This document shows, piece after piece, positions 28,019 to 34,540 of a stretch of 39,291 nt of DNA (position 1 is the first letter of the stretch; each line of letters begins with the position of its first letter). The DNA comes from Opitutaceae bacterium (lineage in GTDB: Bacteria > Verrucomicrobiota > Verrucomicrobiia > Opitutales > Opitutaceae). The notes under the pieces were generated by a model that ran no database searches, was not told where the DNA came from, and saw only the letters and a list, made by a program, of their open reading frames with translations. The DNA lies in NCBI GenBank assembly GCA_023269585.1, contig JAHFTC010000028.1, positions 1 through 39,291 on the forward strand, read 5' to 3'. The position numbers and the translations under genes were made by a program.

Positions 28019-28222
28019 ATGAGCACCTTCACCTGCGCCCACCACGACGTCCCCGAGGACTGGTGCCAGCTCCTGCAGGTGGACTGCGTGCCCGGGCGCC
28101 CGGGCTGCGTGTTGCGCGGCAAGAGCGTCTTCCTCGTGCCCGTCGAGCAGCGCCTCCGCGAGAAGGAGCAGGCGCGCCGGGAGCACGGCCCCCGCCCGCC
28201 CTCCGAACGCTCCGCCACATGA
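28019..28222 (+). CDS. Small Cys-rich protein, unknown function
   Basis: A 67-residue protein: MSTFTCAHHDVPEDWCQLLQ followed by VDCVPGRPGCVLRGKSVFL and a charged C-terminal helix rich in Glu and Arg. The four Cys and two His in the first 31 residues (C6, H8, H9, C16, C23, C30) could form a zinc site. The downstream REP-like element and upstream repeats isolate it as its own unit. Not recognised; coding is supported by codon character and clear start/stop, but not proven. Confidence 0.55.
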   Translation: MSTFTCAHHDVPEDWCQLLQVDCVPGRPGCVLRGKSVFLVPVEQRLREKEQARREHGPRPPSERSAT

Positions 28223-28278
28223 ACCCTGATCCTCACGACGGACTGGTTGAGCTGCACCGGAGGTGAAGGTGTCCATGG

Positions 28279-28331
28279 GTAGGGCCGGCGCTCCGCGCCG
28301 GCCGCGGACGCCGACGGAGCGGCGTCCCTAC
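28279..28331. repeat. REP-like twin-hairpin element
   Basis: A 53-bp element starts GTAGGG and ends CCCTAC. It contains two adjacent hairpins: GGCCGGCGC/GCGCCGGCC (9-bp arms, loop TCC, 28284-28304) and GGACGCCG/CGGCGTCC (8-bp arms, loop ACGGAG, 28307-28328). It is flanked at a distance by inverted GATCCTCAC (28228-28236) and GTGAGGATC (28353-28361), giving a possible 134-bp unit. Confidence 0.8.
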
Positions 28332-28438
28332 CAAGGCAAGCCCGATTGCATAGTGAGGATCCGGACCACATGAGCCGCGCCGCCACTGCGGGCTCGACGG
28401 GGCCGAACGAGTCCGAGTAGGACAACGGCGCCATTTCC

Positions 28439-28978
28439 ATGTCCCTCCTCACCGCCACGCTCCTGCCCGGCCTTCTGCTGCTCGCCCTCGGCGGGCTTCT
28501 GCTCTGGAACAGCCCGGCCGTGGGCGCGACCGCCAAGGCTCTGCCGCGCTCCCGCCGCGCCGCGTGGTTGTTCATGGGTTCCGCCCTGCTCTGGTTCCTG
28601 TGGGTTCTGATCCACCTCGGCCCGGCCGATGAACTGCTGCCCAAGGCCGTCCTCCTGCTCGCCTTCGGTCTCATCGGCATCCTCAGTTTCAGCCAGGCGC
28701 CCGATTTTCTCGCCGTGCGCGGCCTCGCCATCCTCACGCTGCTCGGCGGCTGGGAGCTCCGCGCCGCCGCCTACATGGAATGGGCGCACCCGCAACGGCT
28801 GTTCATGGTCGGCTTCGTCTACCTCGCCGTCGTCGCCGCACTCTACCTCGGCGGCTACCCGTACCGCCTGCGCGACTTCTTCGGCTGGCTCTTCGCGCAG
28901 CCCGGCCGCCCGCGCGCACTCGGCGCCGTCTGCGCCGGCTACGGTGCGTTGTTGTCGATCCTCGCCTTCACGTACTGA
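28439..28978 (+). CDS. Integral membrane protein, unknown function
   Basis: A 179-residue protein with about five hydrophobic segments (LLPGLLLLALGGLLLW, AAWLFMGSALLWFLWVLI, AVLLLAFGLIGILSF, LAILTLLGGWELRAAAY, LFMVGFVYLAVVAALYLGGY) and a C-terminal hydrophobic tail. Acidic and aromatic residues in the second half (RLRDFFGWLF) lie at a likely interface. It is followed after 15 bp by gmk in the same direction, so the two are probably cotranscribed. Not recognised. Confidence 0.7.
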   Translation: MSLLTATLLPGLLLLALGGLLLWNSPAVGATAKALPRSRRAAWLFMGSALLWFLWVLIHLGPADELLPKAVLLLAFGLIGILSFSQAPDFLAVRGLAILTLLGGWELRAAAYMEWAHPQRLFMVGFVYLAVVAALYLGGYPYRLRDFFGWLFAQPGRPRALGAVCAGYGALLSILAFTY

Positions 28979-28993
28979 CGCACGCCCTTCGCG

Positions 28994-29593
28994 ATGCCCG
29001 CCGCCACGCCGCAGCCCGTGCTCCTCCTCATCGCCGGACCCGCCGGCTCCGGCAAAACCACGCTCTGCGAGCGCCTCGTCGCCGAACAGCCGGGCATCGA
29101 ACGGGTCGTCACCGCCACCACGCGCCCGCGGCGTCCGGGCGAGGTCGACGGCGTGCACTACCACTTCCTCACCCACGAGCAATTCGACCAGGCCCTCGCC
29201 CGCGGCGAGTTCCTCGAGTGGGCCTGCGTGCATGGAAAAAATCGCTACGGCACGCTGCGCCACGCGGTGTTCGACCGGCTCGCCGCCGGCCGCAGCCTCA
29301 TCGCCGCCATCGACGTGCAGGGCGTGCGCAGCGTCTGCGCCGTGGCCGACCAGGACACCGAACTGCGCCGGGCGCTCACGACCGTGTTTGTCGCGCCGGC
29401 CACCATCGACGAACTGCGCTCCCGCCTGGCCGGCCGCGGCGACGATCCCGCCGATGTCGAACGCCGCATGCAGACCGCGCTCGCGGAACTGCGCGACGCC
29501 GCGCGCTACGAGCACCGCATCTTCAGCACCACCCGCGAGGCGGACTACGCCGCCCTGCTGGCAATCTGGCGCGCGGCGACGACGCGGGCTTGA
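28994..29593 (+). CDS. gmk: Guanylate kinase
   Basis: A 199-residue protein. Converts GMP and ATP to GDP and ADP in the cytoplasm. Motifs: P-loop IAGPAGSGKTTL (residues ~13-24), GMP-binding TATTRPRRPGEVDGVHYHFL, LARGEFLEWACVHGKNRYGT, DVQGVRSV and FVAPATIDELRSRL. The late adenine-binding/lid region carries YEHRIFSTTREAD instead of the usual YDYVIVND, so the C-terminus is divergent, which could mean a second, specialised paralogue. It shares the transcription direction of the preceding membrane protein. Its stop codon directly abuts the stop of the convergent gene with no bases between. Confidence 0.9.
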   Translation: MPAATPQPVLLLIAGPAGSGKTTLCERLVAEQPGIERVVTATTRPRRPGEVDGVHYHFLTHEQFDQALARGEFLEWACVHGKNRYGTLRHAVFDRLAAGRSLIAAIDVQGVRSVCAVADQDTELRRALTTVFVAPATIDELRSRLAGRGDDPADVERRMQTALAELRDAARYEHRIFSTTREADYAALLAIWRAATTRA

Positions 29594-30484
29594 TCAGTGC
29601 CGCGGCCCGTCCGGCGTGCGGCGTTGCGCCTGATGGTTGCGATACTCCTCGCTGTCGCGAATTCCGGCGCGGAAGCGGCGCTCGCTCCAGCCCTTGTTGA
29701 GAATCTTGTTCCGCCAGTAGCTCAAATCCCCGGACGTCGGCGCGCGATCGAGCATCTCGCGGTAGACGCGCTCGATGAGCCGGTCCGTCGCGCGGGAGAG
29801 ATATTCCTTCGTGCCGCGGATGTCGTCGTAGATCTCGTCGCGGCCCCACCCCTCGGTGTAGACCGCCTCGCGGTAGCGCCGGAGCTCGGCGCCGTTGGGC
29901 TCGCGGGAGAGAAGTTCCCGAAACGCCCGGCCGACGATGCGCTCGATCTCGGCGCCGGACAGTTCGCTGCGCCGCGCGGGGCGCTCGTCGTCGCGCCCAT
30001 GGTCCCCGGGGCGGCCGCGCTCGTCGTCCCAGTCCCGCCCGCGGTCTTCCCGGGGGCGGCGGTCGCGCTCGGGCGGACGGCGGTCCTCGCCGCCGGAGAC
30101 GCGCACGGAGCTCAGGCAATTGTCCCAGTTGCCATTGCGCCGCGGCACCCGCACGAGCCGGGGCGCGCTCTCGGAGAGTTCGAGCGCATCGCCGCCAAAA
30201 TTGGCATCTGAATACAAGGTGACCTTCAACCCGCCGAACACCCGCACCGAGGAGATGCGATCGTTCACCTTGCGGCCGTCGGAGAACAGGAGGTCGCCGA
30301 GGTTGGCGATCGTCGCGCCGGGCAGCAGCTCGACCGACACCCCGTCGAAGTTTTCGCCCGAGCAGAGGATCACGCGGCCGGGCTCGCCCCGGGGGCGCTC
30401 GTCGCGGCGGGAGGCACCTTCCGGCGCGGCGCTCACCGCCGACAGAAAAACAAGGGCGAGGAGGATCGTGGATACGACTTTCAT
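29594..30484 (-). CDS. Secreted beta/gamma-crystallin protein with DUF4214 domain
   Basis: A 296-residue exported protein. Signal peptide MKVVSTILLALVFLSAVSA. Residues ~35-125 hold two Greek-key motifs: CSGENFDGVSVELLPG and NDRISSVRV; YSDANFGGDALELSES and DNCLSSVRV. The NDxxSS and DNxxSS pieces match the calcium-binding (N/D)(N/D)xx(S/T)S double clamp of beta/gamma-crystallins. A long charged linker (about 40 residues, rich in D, R, P, E) leads to a C-terminal helical region with REPNGAELRRYREAVYTEGW and RDSEEYR, typical of DUF4214, often seen in surface or adhesion proteins. Likely a periplasmic or surface calcium-responsive protein (inference). It is convergent with gmk and divergent from the TonB_C gene. 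Confidence 0.82.
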   Translation of the reverse strand: MKVVSTILLALVFLSAVSAAPEGASRRDERPRGEPGRVILCSGENFDGVSVELLPGATIANLGDLLFSDGRKVNDRISSVRVFGGLKVTLYSDANFGGDALELSESAPRLVRVPRRNGNWDNCLSSVRVSGGEDRRPPERDRRPREDRGRDWDDERGRPGDHGRDDERPARRSELSGAEIERIVGRAFRELLSREPNGAELRRYREAVYTEGWGRDEIYDDIRGTKEYLSRATDRLIERVYREMLDRAPTSGDLSYWRNKILNKGWSERRFRAGIRDSEEYRNHQAQRRTPDGPRH

Positions 30485-30676
30485 GGACGGTTCTGGGGTG
30501 TTCCGACAGGAACCGCGGCGGGAGGTTTCACCGATCGGCCGCGGGGATATCCGCTGGCGGCACTCTGGCGGAGCCCCTCGGGAAGGGAAGTCGGGAAACA
30601 CGGCTTCGGCGCACAAATCGCGCGGGAGCAGCGGGAATTCTCCCTCGGGCGGGATTGATCCCTCCAGAGGCCAATC

Positions 30677-31432
30677 ATGAAAATCCATTCACTACTCGTC
30701 CTGCTCGCCATCTCCCCGTTGGCAGCCACCGCCCAAGCCCAAACCGCTCCGGCCCCCCGCGAGCTCGCAGAACAATTCCGCGTCGAACGTTATGTCGAAC
30801 CCCGCTTCCCCGCCGCGCTGCGCAACCGCAGCGTGAGCGAGGGTTTCGCCCAGGTGCAGATCGTCGTCGCCGCCGACGGCTCGGTGCTCGACAGCTTCAT
30901 CAGCGCCTACAGCCTGCCCGAGTTCGCCGAGGCCGCCGAAGCCGCCATCCGCGACTGGACCTTCCGCCCTACCTCCGAGCCCACGACGCTCCCGCAACGC
31001 TTCAATCTGCGGATCAACTTTCGCCGCGAGGGCATGCTGTTGGTCCAAGGTGACTTCCAGTCCACCGTCGAGGCCTACCTCGGCTACAACAACCGGGGCG
31101 ATGGAACCTCCCTCTGCAAGCTCCGCGACCTTGATGCCATCCCGGAACCGCTGAACTTCGTCGTGCCGCTTTATCCCGAGGCAATGAAGAAGCAGAACAC
31201 CGAGGGCGCCGCCGCCGTGTCGTTCTTCATCGACGAACACGGCAAGGTGCGCGCCGCCGCCCCCGCCGGTGCGACCAGCCCCGAGTTCGCCGCGGCCGCC
31301 CTCGAGGCCGTCAAGCAATGGACCTTCCATCCCCCGCAGCGCAAAGGCCGCGCGACCCGCGTGTTCGCCGTGCAGGAGTTCACTTTCGCCCCGGATAAGG
31401 GCCCGGCCGAAAACAGGGCGGCCACCCGTTAA
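30677..31432 (+). CDS. Exported protein with two tandem TonB C-terminal domains
   Basis: A 251-residue protein. A cleavable signal peptide (MKIHSLLVLLAISPLAATAQA) replaces the usual membrane anchor and Pro-rich spacer of TonB. The first TonB_C-like domain (~residues 35-115) contains YVEPRFPAALRNRSVSEGFA and WTFRPTSE; the second (~155-240) contains VVPLYPEAMKKQNTEGAA and AVKQWTFHPPQ. Both keep the WxFxP-type core and the YPxxA motif. Classical TonB spans the periplasm and binds receptor TonB boxes; this one is anchorless, so it may bind partners in the periplasm instead. Not called TonB. It is followed by a strong terminator at 31478. Confidence 0.85.
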   Translation: MKIHSLLVLLAISPLAATAQAQTAPAPRELAEQFRVERYVEPRFPAALRNRSVSEGFAQVQIVVAADGSVLDSFISAYSLPEFAEAAEAAIRDWTFRPTSEPTTLPQRFNLRINFRREGMLLVQGDFQSTVEAYLGYNNRGDGTSLCKLRDLDAIPEPLNFVVPLYPEAMKKQNTEGAAAVSFFIDEHGKVRAAAPAGATSPEFAAAALEAVKQWTFHPPQRKGRATRVFAVQEFTFAPDKGPAENRAATR

Positions 31433-31477
31433 CCGGACGCGGAAAACACCCGCTTGTACAAGGGGTTGTACAGACGC

Positions 31478-31512
31478 AGCCCGGTCCGCCTCGGCGGGCC
31501 GGGCTTGTTTTT
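31478..31512 (+). terminator. Rho-independent terminator after the TonB_C-domain gene
   Basis: Stem AGCCCGG/CCGGGCT (31478-31484 with 31499-31505) extended by TCCGCC/GGCGGG, then TGTTTTT. It lies 45 bp beyond the stop and before the convergent aat gene. Confidence 0.88.
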
Positions 31513-31537
31513 GCCCTCTGCCGGCGCCGCGCCGGCA

Positions 31538-32209
31538 TCAGAACAGCCGTCTTCCCGCCGCGCGCTCCAGCGCCAGCCGGCCCAGAAACTCGCTCCGCGG
31601 GATCAGGCGCGCCCCGAGCACCGCGAAATGCGGCGTCAGCTGCTGGATGTCGATCCACGTCGCACCCCGGGCGGCGAGATGGTCGACGAGGTGCAACAAC
31701 GCCAGCTTCGAGGCGTCGGGCTCGAGATGGAACATGCTCTCGCCGGTGAACAACCCGCCGGCGTCGACGCCGTACAACCCGCCCACCAGCCGATCCCCAT
31801 CCCACACCTCCACGCTGTGCGCCCCGCCCTCGCCATGCAGTGCCGCGTATCCGGCCCGCATCGCCGGCGTGATCCAGGTCCCGCGCTGGCCGGGCCGGCG
31901 CGCGGCCGCACACGCCGCCATCACCAGCCCGAAGTCGCGGTCGATCGTGAACGTCCACGGCTTCCGCCGCCGCGCCTGGCGCAACGTCTTCGGCACATGC
32001 AACCGCTCGAACTCCAACACCGCCCGCTCGCCCGGACTCACCCACGGCACCGCGTGACGCGCCGAAAACGGCCAAGGGAAAATGCCCCGCGCGTACGCCG
32101 CCCGCAGGTTGGCCGGAGTCACCGGCACCCCGAGCGCGACCAGACCATCCTCCTCGGCCAACGCCGGGTCGGGAAACGGATAGGGCTCCGGATAGGCATC
32201 CTGACGCAT
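31538..32209 (-). CDS. aat: Leucyl/phenylalanyl-tRNA-protein transferase
   Basis: A 223-residue enzyme that adds Leu or Phe from aminoacyl-tRNA to the N-terminal Arg or Lys of proteins, marking them for ClpAP by the N-end rule. Motifs: GIFPWPFSARHAVPWVSPGE, RRKPWTFTIDRDFGLVMAAC, TWITPAMRAGYAALHGEGGA, GESMFHLEPDASKLALLHLV and WIDIQQLTPHFAVLGA. The ATG at 32209 gives MRQDAYPEPYPFPDP, matching the FPDPxxA start of the family; the 22 codons upstream are not conserved. It is divergent from the sigma-factor module (137 bp gap). A GC-rich inverted repeat, GCCGG/CCGGC type, at about 31519-31535 could help end its transcript. Confidence 0.94.
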   Translation of the reverse strand: MRQDAYPEPYPFPDPALAEEDGLVALGVPVTPANLRAAYARGIFPWPFSARHAVPWVSPGERAVLEFERLHVPKTLRQARRRKPWTFTIDRDFGLVMAACAAARRPGQRGTWITPAMRAGYAALHGEGGAHSVEVWDGDRLVGGLYGVDAGGLFTGESMFHLEPDASKLALLHLVDHLAARGATWIDIQQLTPHFAVLGARLIPRSEFLGRLALERAAGRRLF

Positions 32210-32282
32210 CGCGCCGCCCACACTGGCCCGCGCCTTTTCAGGTGCAAGCCACGCTCGCCCCACGCCTTCGCACAAAAGATTG

Positions 32283-32312
32283 GCGGGTTTTTGCGCGAAG
32301 TGGGCTTATACT
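32283..32312 (+). promoter_or_regulatory. Candidate promoter for the anti-sigma/sigma operon
   Basis: A TATACT hexamer at 32307-32312 in this GC-rich gap is a good -10 match, 34 bp before the ATG at 32347. A weak TTG/GGTTTT stretch lies at about 32285-32291. The spacing of the possible -35 is not ideal, so a sigma-70 or an ECF-type promoter cannot be told apart. Confidence 0.35.
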
Positions 32313-32346
32313 CCCCGAGCCGCTAAGACCCCGGCGGCCCACGCCA

Positions 32347-32685
32347 ATGACCAACACGCCTGATCCTCTCGACGAACTGATCGCCTCCTGGAAAGAGGTC
32401 CCTGTCGCCCAACCCGGCCTGCGCCGGCGCGTGTGGGCGCGCATCGATGCCACCGAGGCCCGCCACCGCCGGCCCGGATTCATCCAACAGTGCCGCGACT
32501 CTCTCTCCGCCCTCGTCCGCCAGCGCGCCGCGCTCGGCTGGATCGCCGCCTGCATCGCCCTCGGCCTGATCAGCGCCGAGCTGCGGGCCACGCGCCAGCC
32601 CATGAGCAACGTCGCGCAGATGGCCGCCATCTACCTCCAATCCATCAACCCACTGCTGCGCGACTCCGCCAGCGGTCCACCGTGA
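32347..32685 (+). CDS. CnrY-like short anti-sigma candidate, single-pass membrane protein
   Basis: A 112-residue protein. The N-terminal ~60 residues are cytoplasmic (DPLDELIASWKEVPVAQPGL and an Arg-rich helix), followed by one membrane helix (~61-78, AALGWIAACIALGLISAEL) and a short periplasmic tail. It is the first of three genes: its TGA overlaps the GTG of the next gene by four bases. Position, size and topology match the anti-sigma CnrY of the cnrYXH module, although sequence identity cannot be claimed. Inferred role: holds the downstream ECF sigma factor inactive. Confidence 0.65.
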   Translation: MTNTPDPLDELIASWKEVPVAQPGLRRRVWARIDATEARHRRPGFIQQCRDSLSALVRQRAALGWIAACIALGLISAELRATRQPMSNVAQMAAIYLQSINPLLRDSASGPP

Positions 32686-33137
32686 AACGATTCCTCCTCA
32701 TCGTTCTGCTCGGTTTCGTGGCCGGGGCGACCACCCACATCGGGTTCTTCGCCTTCCGCCGCCCCTCCGTCGAAAGCCGCCTCGCCCGCGATCTCGCGTG
32801 GATGCAGACGGAGTTTCGGCTCGATGACGCCCAGTACCGCCGCATCCGGGCCCTGCATGACCGCACCGGCCCCGAGCTCGATCGCCTCTTCGTCGTGCTG
32901 CGTTCCACCCACGAGCAATTGCTCCGCCTCGAGGAGATTCGCCGCTCGGCCGACAAGGTCGACTTCATCGCCTTTCACGAGGCCAAGGCCGAGAACGCCA
33001 AGGCGCGGCGCCAGTGCCGCACCCTCACCCTCGACCTCGTCTACTCCGTCGCCGAGACCATGAATCCCGAGCAACGCGTCCGCTACTTCAACCTCGTCGG
33101 CAGCGGCGTCGAACTCCCCGCCCCGCCCTCGAGCTGA
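32682..33137 (+). CDS. CnrX/CpxP-like periplasmic sensor
   Basis: A 151-residue protein starting at GTG (KRFLLIVLLGFVAGATTHIGFF is the N-terminal membrane anchor) with an all-helical periplasmic part: LARDLAWMQTEFRLDDAQYRRIRALHDRTGPELD, helical arms, then MNPEQRVRYFNLV. This is the fold class of CnrX, CpxP and heavy-metal resistance (LTxxQ-like LDDAQY, NPEQR) proteins. The metal ligands of CnrX (His at HEILHE and HVFEM positions) are not conserved here, so another signal is likely. Its start overlaps the anti-sigma stop (GTGA), indicating translational coupling. Confidence 0.8.
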   Translation: MKRFLLIVLLGFVAGATTHIGFFAFRRPSVESRLARDLAWMQTEFRLDDAQYRRIRALHDRTGPELDRLFVVLRSTHEQLLRLEEIRRSADKVDFIAFHEAKAENAKARRQCRTLTLDLVYSVAETMNPEQRVRYFNLVGSGVELPAPPSS

Positions 33138-33173
33138 CGCGTCCGCCCCCGCACCCCAGCCCCACCCCAGGCG

Positions 33174-33764
33174 ATGCCCGCCGACCCCGCCCAAGACCTT
33201 GCCCTCATGGCCGAGCTCGCCGCCGGCCGCGACTCCGCGCTCGATCAGTTGATCGAGCGCTGGGAGGGCCCGTTGCGCAGCTTCGCCCACCGCTACCTGC
33301 TCAACTCCACGGATACCGAGGAGGTCGTCGAGGAGGCCTTCGTGCGCATCTACCAGAAACGCGCGGACTTCGTCCCGGGCTCCAACTTCTCGGCGTGGAT
33401 CTTCACCATCACCGCCAATCTCTGCCGCCACCGCCTGCGCTGGCGCCGTCGCCACCCTTCGGAGTCGATCGACATCCCCGACGAGGATGGCGCGCCCGGC
33501 CTCGGCTCGACCATCGCGGACCGCGGCGCCGATCCCGCCGTCTCGGCCGAGGGCAATGAACGCATCGCCGCCCTGCGCACCGCCGTCGACTCGCTGCCCC
33601 ACGACCAGCGCACGGTCTTCCTGTTGCACTCCTACGAGGGCCTGAGCTACCGCGAGATCGCCACCGCCGTGGGCTGCTCCAAGCGCGGCGTCGAGACCCG
33701 GCTCTACCGCGCCCGCCAGGTGCTGCGCGACAAGCTCGCCGCCCTGCTCGCCATCGCCGCGTAG
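33174..33764 (+). CDS. ECF-type RNA polymerase sigma factor
   Basis: A 196-residue sigma-70-family protein. Region 2 (residues ~10-90): LNSTDTEEVVEEAFVRIYQKR and NFSAWIFTITANLCRHRLR; region 4 (~130-190): LPHDQRTVFLLHSYEGLSYREIA and VGCSKRGVETRLYRARQVLRDKL, a helix-turn-helix recognising the -35 element. No region 1 or 3, as usual for ECF factors. It is third in the operon after the anti-sigma-like and CnrX-like genes (36 bp gap), so it is probably released when the sensor is triggered. Targets are not known. Confidence 0.92.
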   Translation: MPADPAQDLALMAELAAGRDSALDQLIERWEGPLRSFAHRYLLNSTDTEEVVEEAFVRIYQKRADFVPGSNFSAWIFTITANLCRHRLRWRRRHPSESIDIPDEDGAPGLGSTIADRGADPAVSAEGNERIAALRTAVDSLPHDQRTVFLLHSYEGLSYREIATAVGCSKRGVETRLYRARQVLRDKLAALLAIAA

Positions 33765-33791
33765 GCGGCGGGGCACCGTACGTTCGATTGC

Positions 33792-34523
33792 CTACCAGGC
33801 GGCACCCACAATGGCTGTGATGTTGTCCGGACCACCCCTCTCGTTCGCTCGCAGGAGGAGCGCTGCGACAATCTGTTCGAGGGGTGAATCAGCACCGAGC
33901 AGTTCGGCGATCTCCGGACTCGTAACGGATTTGTGGAGACCATCCGAGCATAGGAGCAGACGGTCACCCCTTGCCAAGTCGGCCGCGCCCACGAAACGCA
34001 GCGGGAGATGGGGTAATCCCAGGCAGCTGGTCAGCGCATGACCGGGGGCGGTCGTCGGCTCCGGAACCCTGCCCGCGGCGCGTTGCTGCGCCTGCCCCGC
34101 CGCCACCGTATGCTCGGGCGTGAGCTGCTCGAGCCGGCTCCCACGCAGCCGGAAGGCGGCGGAGTCCCCGACGTGCGCCAGCGTCAGGCCGCGGGGGGTG
34201 CGGGCCGCCAGCGTCAACGTCGAGCCAATGCCCTGACGTGCGCCCAGTTGCCGGCCGAGTGCGTGCACCTCCGCGTTGACCGCGTCGAGCAAGGCCACCC
34301 AGCCGGTGTCGTCCGCCGGGAGGCCGCGGGCCAGGCGCACCTGCAGCGTATCCAAGGCTTGCTGAGCCGCACGGCCGCCGTGCTGGAGGCCGCCCATCCC
34401 GTCGGCCACCACGGCCAGCGCAGGCACGGTGAGCACCAGCCAGCGGTCCTGATTCTCCTGCCGGCGGCGGCCGATGTCGGTCGCTCCCGCGAAGCGGAGG
34501 GAAAGAGAGTCGGGGATTTCCAT
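33792..34523 (-). CDS. PP2C-family Ser/Thr protein phosphatase
   Basis: A 243-residue cytoplasmic phosphatase, metal (Mn/Mg) dependent. PP2C motifs in order: GATDIGRRRQENQDRW, VADGMGGLQHGGRAAQ, GIGSTLTLA, AHVGDSAAFRLRG, LLCSDGLHKSV and GGPDNITAIV; the metal-binding Asp residues in these motifs are intact. Start: ATG at 34523, which gives MEIPDSLSLRFAGATDIG; a longer start runs into the upstream gene. It is 17 bp downstream of the FHA-ABC gene, so it probably removes phosphates from that protein, from its kinase, or from FHA ligands. The partner Ser/Thr kinase is not in the window, but may lie just upstream. Confidence 0.93.
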   Translation of the reverse strand: MEIPDSLSLRFAGATDIGRRRQENQDRWLVLTVPALAVVADGMGGLQHGGRAAQQALDTLQVRLARGLPADDTGWVALLDAVNAEVHALGRQLGARQGIGSTLTLAARTPRGLTLAHVGDSAAFRLRGSRLEQLTPEHTVAAGQAQQRAAGRVPEPTTAPGHALTSCLGLPHLPLRFVGAADLARGDRLLLCSDGLHKSVTSPEIAELLGADSPLEQIVAALLLRANERGGPDNITAIVGAAW

Positions 34524-34540
34524 GGCGTCGGCGCGGAAGT

